NCBI GenBank assembly: GCA_031216445.1
Contig: CM062211.1
Location: 16,948,001-17,012,000, forward strand
Origin: Lateolabrax maculatus
Lineage: Eukaryota > Chordata > Actinopteri > Acropomatiformes > Lateolabracidae
Direction of reading: 5' to 3'
DNA length: 64,000 nt
Shown: piece after piece, positions 1 through 13,255 of the stretch
Numbering within the stretch: position 1 is the first letter of the stretch
Layout of the letters: each line of letters begins with the position of its first letter
Made by a program: the position numbers and the translations under genes
Notes under the pieces: generated by a model
The model's input: the letters and a program-made list of their open reading frames with translations, nothing else
What the model was told of the DNA's origin: nothing
Database searches by the model: none

Positions 1-152
1 TTAGGCTGGGAATGCAGAACTGAGATATTTCCCAGCTTTTCGTCGAGGATGCAGAATCCAAACATACAACAGCGGACGTGACTGTGCTTTTGACTGAGCT
101 CACGTCCGCCGTGGCCTGCCGTTGATCACAACCTTTTTTTGTCTACTTTCAG

Positions 153-281
153 GTCCTGCTGACCGTGGAGACGGACACAGACGAGGCGTCAGAGGGGGAG
201 GAAGATCCCGGCGATGTCGGACCAGTCCCGCACGTGCAGTATTCAGGGGGACCGCTGAGACCCAGCTGGGTGGTGGTGTAA
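153..281 (+). CDS. Last coding exon of an unidentified gene (partial, 3' end only)
   Basis: A pyrimidine-rich tract ending in CAG at 150-152 is followed by an open frame that stops with TAA at 279-281. The 42 encoded residues are very acidic at first (VETDTDEASEGEEDPGD) and end in SWVVV. The acidic run and hydrophobic C-terminus would suit a cytoplasmic tail with a PDZ-type end, but that is inference. The acceptor and the AATAAA 2.2 kb downstream support a real terminal exon. It is on the + strand, so it converges with itih5. SFMBT2, the human neighbour on this side of ITIH5, has the opposite orientation there, so I do not assign that name. The phase-0 frame is assumed; another frame stops after 46 codons and is less natural. 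Confidence 0.5.
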   Translation, partial: VLLTVETDTDEASEGEEDPGDVGPVPHVQYSGGPLRPSWVVV

Positions 282-1338
282 AACCCAGGTGATGTGACCT
301 CTTACCCGTCCATTCGCCGTCCACACACAGCACACAAACCACTATTAAGAACTTAAATATGAGCAAAAACAAAACACCTTGTATCCTTATCTCCTCAGAT
401 CAAAGGTCTAAAGCGAAGGCACAATTAAAGGTCATATAACCTGTGAATGTGAACACTACAGCCTTAGCTGCCTTTCTCTGCACTGAAGGTTAATAGTTAC
501 AAGTGGAGCTCGAGTCAGTGTATGCATGTAAATCAAATAGCATTTTGGGAGTTGGAAGCTCCTTATTCTCTCACCTTGCTGCCTCCGTTTGCTGCAAGAG
601 AACATCAGAGCAACCACAACTGAGCGTGTGTGGAGGGAGATTATTAGGGAGCGCAGCACCCTCAGGGCAAAATGTGCGGGTGGTAATGACAAAGACTGAA
701 ATAAATCTGTCTTTTCTCCACACTGGGGACTTTTGGGAACGATGTTGCTCTAATGAGAGTCATTTATCACGTATCGTATTCCAAAGAGGAGCATAGTGAG
801 TAAAGTACATATATACAAGTGCTCTAAGATTTTACTCCAATATAATCACTTCAAATCCACCTTCTTAATTTGTAATTATAGTCATTCCTGCACGTTCTCC
901 CTCTGGCTGCTTATTTTAAGTTTGAAAAGTGGTTAATGGTCTTCTTTTTTAAAACCGCGCACATGATAATTTTTTTGGCTGCCGCAGTCATGACGGACCA
1001 AACATGTTGAGAGCAGAAGTTATATCGAAAAGTTTTACTTCTTTGTAATTAAAACTAATGATACATGGGCGGGAAATGATTTTATGTTATGGTTTAGAGG
1101 ACCAGGTAACTCTGTTTATGCAATTATCTACATATTTGTTGTATAAGATGGAGTATTAGTGCCACTGTTTGGGTGGAAAAAAACCCTAAGATTTTCAGAA
1201 TTTAGTCAGTATGTTTTGAGAAAAAGTTGTAAATGTTACGAGGATTAAGTCCTAATTTTAAGAGTAAAAGTCATAATTTTTACAGGACAAATGTGACGAT
1301 ATTCCAGTGTCAGTACCATGTGTTTGTGCTTGACTCTC

Positions 1339-1800
1339 TTAAAGGAATAGTTGGACGTTTTGGGAAATGTGATTCTTTGCTTTCTTTCCAAAAATATGAA
1401 GCCTACAGCCAGCAGCTGATTAGCTTAGCTTAGCATTAAGAGGAAGGGGAAACAAGTAGCCTGGCTCTGTCCAAAGGTAACAAAATCTATCTGCTGGCGC
1501 CTGTAAAGCTCACTAGTTAACACGTTTTATATCTAGTTTGTTTTCTATACAAAATCCTTCCAAGTGTAAATACGACACATTTGTTCATCATGGGGTTTCA
1601 CGAGGGGTTATATGGGGAACTATTTGTTTGGGCCGGGGGCAGTGACTTCCTGAACTTCCTACCTTTGTACAGAGGCAGGCTACCTGTTCCCCTCTGTTTT
1701 CAGTCGTGCTGGTTGAAGCTTCATATGTAACCGACCGATATCAGAGTGGTATCGATCTTCAGCAAGAATGCGAATAAGCTTATTTCTGAAAATGTCAAAT
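1339..1800. mobile_element. Foldback non-autonomous DNA element, teleost type
   Basis: It begins with AAAGGAATAGTTGGACG at 1341 and carries internal landmarks TTAGCTTAGCTTAGCAT, CCTGGCTCTGTCCAAAGGT and GCAGTGACTTCCTGAAC. It closes with the inverted counterpart ending near 1800 (TTATTTCTGAAAATGTC). The order of landmarks and the inverted ends match a very abundant teleost repeat that I recognise but cannot name in a database. The copy is diverged, carries no ORF and lies inside the probable 3' UTR of the upstream gene. Related fragments occur near 23811, 47680 and 50448. Confidence 0.7.
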
Positions 1801-2457
1801 GACATTTTGTGATAAGAACGGACTTTTTGCTATTGAGATTTTTCAAAATATAACAACCCTTTTTTTGAAATGTTATAACTAAATTGTTTTGTATTTTTCT
1901 CATAAAAAAGTCATCTTTTTATTACTTTTATTACTGAACTTTATTTTCATAACATTCCAACTTTTTTTTTCTTAAAATATTATGAATTTGAAAATCAACG
2001 ACCCCCCCGCCCTGATGCAGTAGCTGTGTATTAAAGTTTTGCAACTTATGGCACATTGCCTTTATTTATTCTGTTAAGATTTTACATGTGTTTGACTTTA
2101 TATATTGTGGTCCAATCTGTGGTAACAACATTGGAAGAGGAAGTTTTTAGTGAACAAAGCAAATGGGAGAATTTTGAGAGTCAAACTAAAGCTGGTAAAT
2201 GAACTCTGGATTCAGTATGAATTAAGTATGTGATTGACGCACGTTTCTTTATATTTATCCTGCCGTTTATCATCAAAACATTTCTATTCTCCTGTCTGCC
2301 TGTAATGTTTTATTTTGTACTCCAATGTATTTTTTTTTTTTATACCAAAATTATAAACCTGTAGATAAAATGGCACAGCACGGCCTGAAGTGTCATTAAC
2401 GGGCTGTGAACTGCCACGGTGCTTCTTACCGAATGTATCTCTTTACTCTGTACTATG

Positions 2458-2463
2458 AATAAA
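2458..2463 (+). other. Poly(A) signal AATAAA of the unidentified gene
   Basis: Canonical hexamer followed by GTGTTTGGTGTTG at about 2483, a downstream GU-rich element. It is the best cleavage site between the stop at 281 and the opposing itih5 3' end. Confidence 0.55.
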
Positions 2464-2616
2464 GATGATTGGCACATGAACCGGTGTTTGGTGTTGAATT
2501 CCTGCGGCGGCCGGGGCGATGATAGACAACCTGAGCGGGACCTGGCCAGAGCACACCTGTGTGGGCGGGGCCAGCAGCCCTGTGACCTCCAGCTGATGAC
2601 AGGGAGGACTATGGAG

Positions 2617-2617
<1 letters not shown>

Positions 2618-2660
<43 letters not shown>
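2618..2660. repeat. (TG)n microsatellite
   Basis: About 21 TG units in the convergent spacer between the unidentified gene and itih5. ORFs over it on both strands are repeat artefacts. Confidence 0.95.
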
Positions 2661-2661
<1 letters not shown>

Positions 2662-2927
2662 GATGTGCGGTGTGTATTTGAGTGTTGTATGTGTTTGGTG
2701 TGCATGTAGTCATTGCCGCCGGGACAAGGGGGTTAGTTACCGGGGGGTTTGGTCTCCGTGGTAACCAGGTGTGATCTTCAGCTCGGGGTCGCCACGTTTA
2801 AGACATGTTGACGTACATATTTGGCGTGTGAGGAAAAACACACTTGCACTCCAAAATGGGTGCAAAAGTCAGTGGTTATGTGTTTTTATGTCTCAGAAAA
2901 ACAGCCTCAAAATGTGGGTTTAAATGT

Positions 2928-2933
2928 TTTATT
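2928..2933 (-). other. itih5 poly(A) signal
   Basis: TTTATT on the + strand reads AATAAA on the minus strand, about 235 bases past the itih5 stop codon (3165-3167). This implies a short 3' UTR of roughly 250 nt. Confidence 0.6.
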
Positions 2934-3164
2934 CACACTTCAAAAAAAATGTTGTAAAAATAATACACACAATATAATAAAAAACATTTAATTTTCATTA
3001 GAAATAGTAAAAAAATATATTCAAAAGAGACTGTAGGCAGTAAGAAAACTGAAATGTGAAGGCTTGGCATTTGGAAACGTCTGATCTGTCAGGATGTGGT
3101 ACGGATACAGAGTAAAATGTGCCAAGTCAAATAAACGCCGCAGCTACAGTCCTCGGCTGTCGTC

Positions 3165-6100
3165 TCACACTCTGTTGGTCCCGTGTGGCCAGTCCCCCGT
3201 GTCGAACATGTGTGACATCAAATAGTCCTCGTACTGTCCGTCTATCAGCTTGGCTGCGTTGTTCCGGGCGAACCAGCAGTCCACGCTCTGCGTCCCGCCG
3301 TAAATCCTCCTGCTCTTCTGAACCACCGGCACCGAGCGGTCCTTCACCTTCAGGACGGGCGAGGGTTTCACGTCTCCGTGTGCAGGAAGCTCTGCCAGTC
3401 CCACTTCCTCATACAGGAACTGACCTGAAAGAATCAGTCAGAGGTTCAAGTTATTTTAGTCAGAGTTGGAGCGATGTGAATCTTTGAAGACCAGCTAGTA
3501 ACACTTGGTTTTGTGTTGATGTTAAGTATTCAAAAAAGTGACCTTGTGTAAATAAGAGGATTCTGAATTTTGGGCTCAGCCGTGTGAAATGAATGCATTG
3601 AAAACATATTCACAAGTGTTGGTCTCATCTCAGAGAAGCCACCAGCTATGAGTACTGTGATGGTGTAATCTTTTACACTACTGGCCAATTACCCTTAAAT
3701 TTGGATATATCGAAAACAAATGACTGGATGTCCATGAAATTCACCGTTGATGTTCTTGGTCCCCAGAGGATGTTTCCTAATATTTTTGGTGACCTCCTGA
3801 CCTTTTTCTCTAGCACCATCCTCTCTTAGAAAATAACAGATTTCCATGATTTGTTCATTATTCATCATTATTATACTTCTGCAACGGATTTACTATTTAA
3901 AAGTTTATCCATAGAATTTTTTTGTCTTTAATAATAATGCATATTGTTGCTTCTAGTGGGGCGTTTAGATATGTTCAGTGAGGTCTTTCCCAATCCACTA
4001 TCAGCACATAATTAAAGCTCAAACCCTCGTTAACACCTACCCAGCAGGCCGTGGCATTTGTGCGACAGCCCCTTGCTGTGACCGATGTAGAACCCCAGGT
4101 GGTCTCTCTGGTAGGGGGCTGGATTCTTGTACTGATGCAGCAGGATCACAAAGCTGATGTTTCCTCCGACCGTCACAGTCACGTTAGCCTTTCCCACAAT
4201 GGACACCGACAGAGCACCGCTCTCCACGGCGACGGTGGAGTGGCAGGGCAGCACCATCCGGTCCCGCCCGTCCAGGATGACCTTCTTAGGCGTCACCTCG
4301 ATGTAGGCACGTTTGGGGTGATCCACCACGATGGTGATGGTGCTGAAATAGGTACGCTGCTGTTTGTGGCTGCCCGGCGGAGCTGGGGCGCCGATTAGTT
4401 TACCGTTCACTGTCACACCTGCAGACATGAATGATGTAGATCTCGGTGTGAAATAAGGGCTTCAGTGCCGTCTAATGAGGTTTAACAGCATCATGAGTCT
4501 TACCGGAGTGTTTGTGGTCAGAGACCAGGCGCAGGACGTGTCCAGGCTCACCATTGATGTTGAAGCACACGGTTAGTTTGCTGAGCGGGAACTCCACCAC
4601 AAAGTGGGGGTCACCGTCCGCTGAGGAAGTTTAAAGGTTAAGAAAGAGAAAAACAATGGTGACAGTGTAAACCAGTGATATACAAGCCAGGAAGAAGAAC
4701 GCAGTTTTATTTAATAGTATGCAGAAAGATGCCATTGTTGGAAGTTATTAACCTTTCCAGAAAGTATGTAATTTTTTCATTTTTACATACTATGGTTACA
4801 TATATATTACATATGTTAGGTTTTTATGACTGATTCTAATATTTTTAGACTAAATTTGATTGTTTATAGGCAAAAACATACAAACAAACTAACTTTTTAG
4901 TGAAAGGATTGCAGTATTCTCCCACCAGAATTAGATGCCTGGCACGAGGCCATCATGTAGGGAGATTAAATTAAAAACATATTTATCATTAAATAGTTAA
5001 ATGAATAAGTGAAATTAAATTATTGTTATATTTTTAAATACTCAGAAAACTGTACAGAGTTTGGTTAGTTTAATTTTCCATGTCACGGTAACTTAAACTA
5101 AAAAAACCCTAAAACTTGAGCTGCGATCTCTGTAAATATAAAGAAAGGCAACGGCTGATTTGTAGCAGTGTTTGATTTTCTAAGGACTTCTGTTATTAAG
5201 TGTATAATAAATCTCACATTGGCTTCCATCAGATAGTTTATATCTTTAGGTGGAGACTCCTCAGGCTTGTGAGAACCAGCTAAGATGAATAGAGGAGTGA
5301 TGAGATGAGAGGAGATGATAGAGCAACAGTAATGACGGGGTCATTAGCCTTCACTAACTGCCTCTGATGGGGTCCCTCTCTTTACTGTAACACATGCGCA
5401 AACATCCACTTCACGTCTCTTAACTCGGTGTACATGTTTGCGAGCATGTTTAAAGTGCCACGTAGTGCTTGTGTTGGTATTTCAATTAGACCCTGTGTGT
5501 TTTTTCCTCTTTTCAGGTCATGTTCAGAGACATCCTGAACCCCTCGCTGCCTGTGTGATCACTGCCGGCCGTCCAAATTACAGGCCGCCCACACAGAGTG
5601 TGGAGAGAGTGTCTACTGTACATTCCCCCGTCTCCTCTCTTTCAAGTCTCCCCATGGAGCCTTGTAACCCCTGAATATGTGCTTACAGAACATAGGGTGA
5701 GGCTAAAGCTTTTTAAACTGTTTCTATGAGAGAGAAAATGTGGAGTCACCTGATGTTTTGGAGATGGTGATGGATTTCTTGGCTGGTCTCCTCTCAGCTT
5801 TACCTACAAGGAAGAGAATATTTATCCACTGCAATAAGTCAGAGGGCTACCATTGTTTAATGCTTCCTCTTAAAACTTTCCATACTGTATGAGTAACATT
5901 AACCGTTGGTGGGTCAATTATTAGTGTAATACAGGGTGTATGAAGAGAGAGAAAAGTTATATGGTTATATTTTCTGCATATTCTCTTAAAGGAATAGTCC
6001 GCCAAAAATCAGTATCAGTTTTTTTGGCCATTAAACTCAAAAGTCACAATTGAAATCCATTATTACTGTTGTGAATAGTGAACTGCAGCTGCTTGTCCTT

Positions 6101-9100
6101 TTCAGAGTATTTCACACTCAAAACAATTTGGTTTGTGTGGTGTTGAAGTTGTTTTCAGGCACCCTGCACGACCAAATCTAGGAGACACAACCTCACCAAT
6201 CTTGTTGCTCAGAGATGAAGTCTGGCTGCCTGGCTGCCCGTCGGGTTCCTGCGGCTCGCCGTCCTCTGTGTCACTTGGCAGCTCATTGGCAGTCGAGACG
6301 GCCTCACCGGGTGCTGGGGTGACAGTGGGCGCTGGGGCCATGGAGCCGTCGGGCAGGACCTCAGGCTTCTCCACCACTATGTTGGTGAGGGGAGTGAGGA
6401 AGTGGTAGGTCAGAGAGAGATTGGTGACCTGCTGGATGTGGTCTTCCCTCTCCTTGCTGGTTTGGCTGCGCAGCCGCGACCGTAGCCCCTCCTTGACGCT
6501 CAGGAAACCCCAGACGCGTTCCACAAAGTCTTCCGCTATTGAACCCAGAGCGACCCCTAATCCCTGTGAGACCCCTGACCCCGGAGCCCTAGCTCCAGCC
6601 GCCATCGCCGCTGTAGCTGCTTTCACGTGTTTCTCGGTCTCCATCTGTCGGTGCCGCAGTGGAACGTCGGTCTCCAGGATGATGCTCTTGTCGTTGTTGC
6701 TGGCTGTAACCTGGACGTGGAGTGATTCTGCGCTTTGGTTCGTCAGCTTGCCGGCGATGACGATCTCAGAGCCGTTGAAGTAGTTGGTGAACAGGTGCTG
6801 AGTGACGTACTGCACGGAGTCCTCGGTGTAGTTGATCCTTATGTCAGACAGCAGAGGAGTTCCTATCTCATCGTAGAACCTAGAAAGGAACAAGCAATTA
6901 AGGCATTTTGTAAATTCTCTATGGAGTGACAACTGCTTTTATTGCTACCATGATAATTCAGGGGTTGGAATCCTGCTTTGTAGGATTATACCATAAATTG
7001 CCATAAAACTGTAGTTGCTGGATTATATTCTGTCTCCTTGCCAGTATCCTGTAGCAACACCAACACAGATTGTTGCATTTTGTTGGTAGTTCGCTTTGAT
7101 CATTCCCTAAATTGTCTTGAGCATCCAGGTTTTAAATTCTTACCCATATTTCTTCTTGCTTATTTTTACACATTATGCACACAATATCCACATCTTCTTA
7201 TTTTTCTGTCATCACCTATCAGTCCCATGTTTAATGCATGTTTAGTTTTTAAACAAGACACCTTCCGGCCATAAACCTGCTTGTCTAACCTCTCAAAGCT
7301 ACTGCCGCCCCACTTCAGAGTTTGTGCACACATTCATAAAAGGGTGTGCATAAAGCAAAGATTGTGAATGTGTGTGTATAAGTCCTCTGTCCGGTCCTTG
7401 TTGTCGCGCTGCAGTAAACCTCCTCACCTCTTAACCATCGTGTTTGTTCAAGCAGGACGAGGGCTATTATCTGTGGAGTCTATCTGTTAACCCCACGTAC
7501 AGACTCAGATGCAGGTTTCACAACACACACACATTCCTGCTCAACTGAACAAACACCTTGTGTGTCCGAGTGTTTCGAGTGCGGAAGAGAGAAAGACGAG
7601 GGTTGTGTGTAAAGGATAGAAAGAGAGGCCTGAGAGAGAAAGAGGGTGGCTGTTGTAGTCTGTGGTTGTCCCGTGTTGAAGTTGATTAAAAGGGTCTGTT
7701 GTCAGCACCGTCACATTTGCGGTCTTCGTTCCCTCGTCGCTTGATGAGAGATGGAGGGATGTGTCAGAGGGGCAGAGGGGAGGGATTAAGGGCGGCTAAT
7801 TGCTTAATAAGAGGCGGATTATCCAGATGTGAGGGGGGTATTTGACAATAATTACCTTTTTAAATTAATAAAGTAAAGTACGTCAGTGAAAGTATGTGTC
7901 TGGTCTGAATCACTGGATGAGTTTTCCCGTTGGTTTGGTTTCTTTTCACACAGAAAAAAATGTAAGCGAACCAAAACACATGCTTAAAAGTCATGTGAGA
8001 ACGTTCACTCTGCTCATTGGGTAGATTTGTTTGGGGCGGGAGCAAGAAAGTAAACACAGGAAGAAGATCCTACCTGCCCACACATCAAGAAGGAAATATA
8101 CAGTACATGGTTGTTAGTCCAGGTCGGACCTCGATTCGTTCTCCAGCAAGCAACTGTTGATTTCGCTCATCCCAGTGTGCAGGTTTGTTTGTCCACCACA
8201 AACAAACCGCTCCAGAATTAGTTTGGACTGAGATCATTTGCTCTAACGGGTCTGGTGGTGCGGCTGTTTTGATCTGCAAGTATGATTGCTGTGTTCAGAT
8301 CTGCCCAAACAAATCATACCAAGAGTGAAAATTAACCAGAGTCCAATTCAAACTAGACAGGTTTAAACAAGAAAACACCCGTAGACCACTTCTAGGCCAC
8401 ATTGTTAAGACAGTCTTAGGCCCGTTTCACGCCAGTTTAAATCTGTTTAAGACAAGTTTCGGACCATTTATGAACCAAAAAGAAGACTTCCTCATGTCTC
8501 TTAATTATCTTAATTGTCTTAATTATTACCACGGGATTCCTTCCTATAATAGCAGGTGTAGTGTAGATCATCTAGAAACTGGGTTAATCAGCAATTTTGG
8601 TCACCATTTTTACAAATCCAAGATGGCTGCCATATTGACAAGTGGGAAAATGTGATTGTTTATTTTACTAGAATCAGAAAGCCTGTGACAAAGGAAATAT
8701 TCAAACAACATACAGCCTGGGTTAAGGGAGACACAGAGCACACTCTTACCCTTTGAGCATAGCGCTGGCGTCGGCGTCCTCGTGGATGCGTCTCATCATC
8801 CCACAGTTTTCCAGGGCCATGCGCTCCAGCAGCCGGTAATCCACGTCGTTCCCAATCCCGATGGTGAAGATGCAGAACTTCTCCTGCACGGCCGAGCGAG
8901 TGTTCCCCAGGATCGCGGTGGACTGGATCTCCCCGACCGTGGGACGTCCGTCCGTCAGGAAAATAATGAGGGAGACGCTGTTCGGCCTGGCGTCAGAGCC
9001 TGAGAGGTAGTCACGAAGCAGAGAAGAGCCAGTCTGGATGGCGCCATCGATATTTGTGCCTGCAGTGAAGAGACATTGTGAAAACGTCAAGGATGAGGAT

Positions 9101-12100
9101 GTTTATCTATCAGAATATATGACTGTGAAGAAGACGAGCCATAAGGATAATAATGTCTCACCTCCAGTGGTCGCCAGCGTGTAGATGAACTTCTTGGCGT
9201 CTCTGACAGTAAGGGGCGTCACCGGTACAAGACGATTCGGCTGCCAGACTTTGACCTTATTGGAGAAGCTGATGAAGTTAAAGCGATCGCCGGGTCGCAG
9301 ATCCCTCAGAATGGTGAACAGAGCATCTTTAGTCTGAGAAAGAAAAGTGTGTGAAAGAGAAAAGATTTCAAAGCAGTCTGAATCCAAATATGAGTCCAAA
9401 TTTGTGTCTTTTTAGTGCCTCTCAAGAGAGATTTTAATGTAATAGAGACATATTTAAAGGCAGGAGCGTGGTCATGGTCTCTGTGGTGTAGCCATGCTTA
9501 TTGTATTATAACAGTAGAGCTACAGTGGTTGGAACAAAACACTCATACCATCAATCAAACACCCAGCCCTTTGACCAGCTGTGGTGTTTCGATCACTCAC
9601 ACACTCCACCCATGAATCGAGCCCGGGAGGGTGGTGTCAATAGTTTTAAAAACTAGAATCAAAAATGTGTTTAAAAGGGCAGAAAGTTTGTTAATCTGAA
9701 CACTTTAACTATGTTTTATAAGACACATTTGATGTTGTTTTTTACCTGTACTTACCTGTAGGCTTTAACATCAACTTTTTGGGAACTGAAAATGCCGTCT
9801 TTGGTCAGGTATATTTCAGTGTATCGGATGGGTTTTGAACAGTGGTGGAATGTAACCAAGTACATTTAATCAAGTACTAGTACAAATTTTAGGTACTTTA
9901 CTTGAGTATTCTCGTTTAATGCAACTTTGTAGTTAGACTCCACTACATTTCAGAGGCAAATAGTGTACTTTTTACTCCACTACTGACAGCTTCAGTTACT
10001 AGTTACTTTTCAGTTTTCAATTTTTCATACCCTTCATGTCCATTGAAAACCATGCATCTCCAAATTAGTTGATTTTGAATTTGAATTTTTCTGATAGACT
10101 GAAGGATTAAACCCCCTTGGATTAGTTGGATTTGCTTTGAATGTGTCCGTGTAAGGAAATACACAAGCACAAGTACGCAGACTCAAAAACGTCTTCCCAC
10201 TTCTCTGTTTTGGAGCTTCACAATCTCAGCATCTCTGCAGCCGTGAGCGTGGGTGTGATATATAATTTGGCGCTGGGGGGGTTTGTAGATGTCTATATGG
10301 GCTGTATACAGCAGGGGTCAGGACCACAGACTGACTTACACTGAAACCCTCTATTGTGGAGCCACATCAAACACACTTGTTGTTCTGTTCCTGCGGCCCA
10401 CTGGGGCCTGGTGATGGGTGGGGGGACGGATCAAGGGGTCGAGGGTGCCGTTGTCTAAAAAGTTCCATTACCCCATAGACACTGACCTTCCTCCCTCACA
10501 GCGCAGCCTTGTGCTGTATGTTTCCACTTTTCTGTCTCACTGAAAATCTGTTTTTTCAGTTTCTCTCCTCCTTTTCTGTTTCTGTACTCTTCGCTCACGG
10601 CAGCTGCAGAGATCAGCTCTGAGTCTGGCTGAGGGGATTATCGCACTATTGCAGATGGAGGAAAAGGTCTGATATTGATATTCCAGTGTGGGAGTGAGGA
10701 GGTGGGGTGTCAGCTTTCCGATCCAATACGGCATTGCAATTCATCTTAAAAACAGGGTAAATTGCTTTGCATGGGAGGCAAGAAAATTCATCAGACACAC
10801 TCGTGTAAAAGTAAGAATGAGTTCACATCTGGTCAGAGGTGGAATTACAGCTGCAATAGATAAGACTTTAATGTGAAAACACATCAATCCCAAATTGTTG
10901 TTCCAGCAGATAAAAGTGCCGCTCAGATTGGCACAGATTTAATTATGGAGTCAGGTACAGTATGAGCCTTAGCAGAAAACTCATGAACGGTATGCTCAAC
11001 AGCATAATCAACTAATTCTAAATTGTGTAAACGCTGCAGAGTAAAGCAGTTAAAAACACCTTTAAACTGTTCCATGATGGTGCTTTCAGGTACTTACTGG
11101 AGGCTCTGGATAAAATATGCAAAAATACCAGATCTTTAAGAGTAAAAACCTAAACTTTCTTCCATGTTGACTGGAAACCCTGTTATGAGAAGACAGATAC
11201 TGACTGAAGTTAATGGCACCTTACAGGATATCCAGGTAATTGAACAATTGGTAACACATTCCTGCGTCTTTCACTTCACAACAGTTTTCTAGATATCCAC
11301 CGAGTGTGCTGCTTTACCTGTCTGATCTTAGTCCCCAGCATGGAGGCGCTGGTGTCGATCACAAACACCACATTCTTGGGCACAGCAGGCAGGTCTTTGG
11401 GGGCAAAGTAGTGGACAAAATGCCCATTTAAAACCTGGGAAAGACAGAAGTTTAAAGATATGGAACATGCGGTGGGAATCTGTTGCAGTAGTTGTGTGTG
11501 ATTGGCAAAACATAGTATGGTTCTAAAGACAGAAGAGTTTGGCAGCGAGGTGACTGTGGTGGCAGGAAACCAGAGAAATGAATGACTAACAGGTGGGTGG
11601 ATGTGTGTGTGTGTGTGTGCAGTGGGATGGAAAACTTGTGTGCACACATACAAAATATAAAAACTATTTTTATGCTCTTTCACAGTTCCTGGTTTCCTTC
11701 ATCAAAGCAGTGTTGTTGACATCACGTCCTCTCACCTGAATGTCTCCTATCCCCATGTCTCTCTGCACATCGTAGCGGATCACAAAGTCTCCCAGGAGGC
11801 CGTTGGTGGTGATCTTGGCCTGTTGGACGATGTTGGGGCTGAAGGTGATCCTGCAGACGTTCATTTCGTTTTTGATCACAGTGGTGACGGGAGGCTCGGG
11901 GTTGGCTGAAGCACAAAGACAGGAAGTGTGTTTGTGTTTTAACTGGCTCAAGAACAAAAACCCGAAACAAGTAAAGTGACCGTGACCTGAAAGTTGATTT
12001 AAAAGGTGGCACGATGGCTCTAGAAATGATTTCTGTGTGCTTCTTTTGAGCTGACGAATACAGTTTTAACAAAGGGAAAACAAAAATAGCAAATATGTGA

Positions 12101-13219
12101 TGAAATGAACCAATAAAACAATAAGATGTGTCTGTAAACCTGGTGTCTTGGGTGCATTGGGCCCAGTGTTAGATGCACTGTTGGTCCTGCCGTTGCGGAG
12201 CGGCAGCACCTGGAGGGCTGTGATGGGCGAGTGGTCGACGATGGTGATGTCCAGGTTGAGGCGGCTGACCAGCTGCAGCGGCCGCAGGCTGGTCACGTGT
12301 TCGTAGCGTCCCAGCCGCCGCTGGAGAAGCTCCTCGTAGGTTAGCAGGAAGACGGCCCGGTTCCGACCTGGGATGTAGGCCGCCATTCTGAACACCTCCA
12401 CCTCCGGCTCAGGACTGGACGGGAGGAGAGAGGCATTATGCCACAGAATCATGAAGCCAAAATGTTCAAATCCTACTCGTTCAGTAATGGCTTTAAATTT
12501 TTTCAGTATTTGTTTAATAAGATTTTGAATTTTGACTTTACTTTTTATTTGTACGTATTTTATGTTTCACTTTTACTGTATGTGTGCCGTGATGCTGTTT
12601 TCGGGGACCAGGTAAAAGGTTAAATAAACAGAAGTCAGAGCAGCTGTAAACAGAAAAAAGACTTGTAATATAGAGGAGAGAAGAGGACAAACATTAGAGC
12701 AATTACAGAGGAGGGGTGCAGAAGAGGTGGAGCTGTGAACTGAACAGTCCAAGTGGTGATATCATGAATATGGAAGTGCTGTTTCTGTGCTGTTTTCCTT
12801 TCCTTCTTCTTCTGCTCTGTCCTTTACAAGGGAGTCAGTGAATCACCAAATCTCATTTAATGAAATGTCGCTTTTCGCCTGACAGCTGGAAACGTGATGT
12901 CACTCCTTCCATATGTCACTTCCCGGGTCACAGATTTTATATGACAATCCTTGTTTCTGGAGAAATGATCTTATTTCACTTCAGTCTGCTCACACACACA
13001 CACACCACCCCCCCCCCCCCCCCCCCCCACCCCACCCCCCCCCCCCCACACACACACACACACACACACACAGAGGACACACTCGCTCTTTGTGTCCGCC
13101 TAATTGTGGTGAAAGAGGTTTGAGTTGGGATATTATCAATCTGTGTTTGCAAAATAGGCACATTAGAGGTTGTGGGTGCTGCTGTGTAATTAGGAGGAGA
13201 CGCCAAACCATAGGAGTGG

Positions 13220-13255
<36 letters not shown>

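Larger units (their letters stand above)
282..2485 (+). other. Probable 3' UTR of the unidentified gene
   Basis: No coding exon is evident after the stop at 281. An AATAAA at 2458-2463 is followed within 30 bases by a GT-rich stretch, the usual layout of a vertebrate poly(A) site, so the transcript probably ends near 2485. The interval contains a foldback transposon copy (1339-1800), AT-rich DNA with homopolymer runs, and nothing else I can assign. An earlier poly(A) site cannot be excluded. Confidence 0.4.

Noticed and set aside
153..281. SFMBT2 terminal exon
   Set aside because: The orientation is opposite to that expected from human synteny and the residues do not resemble a SAM-domain end.
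503..796. 97-codon + strand frame
   Set aside because: Lies in the probable 3' UTR, with no domain and no splice signals.
4051..4398. + strand frame of 115 codons
   Set aside because: Shadow of itih5 exon 13.
6133..6783. Long + strand frames opposite itih5 exon 10
   Set aside because: Antisense shadows of a GC-rich true exon on the minus strand.
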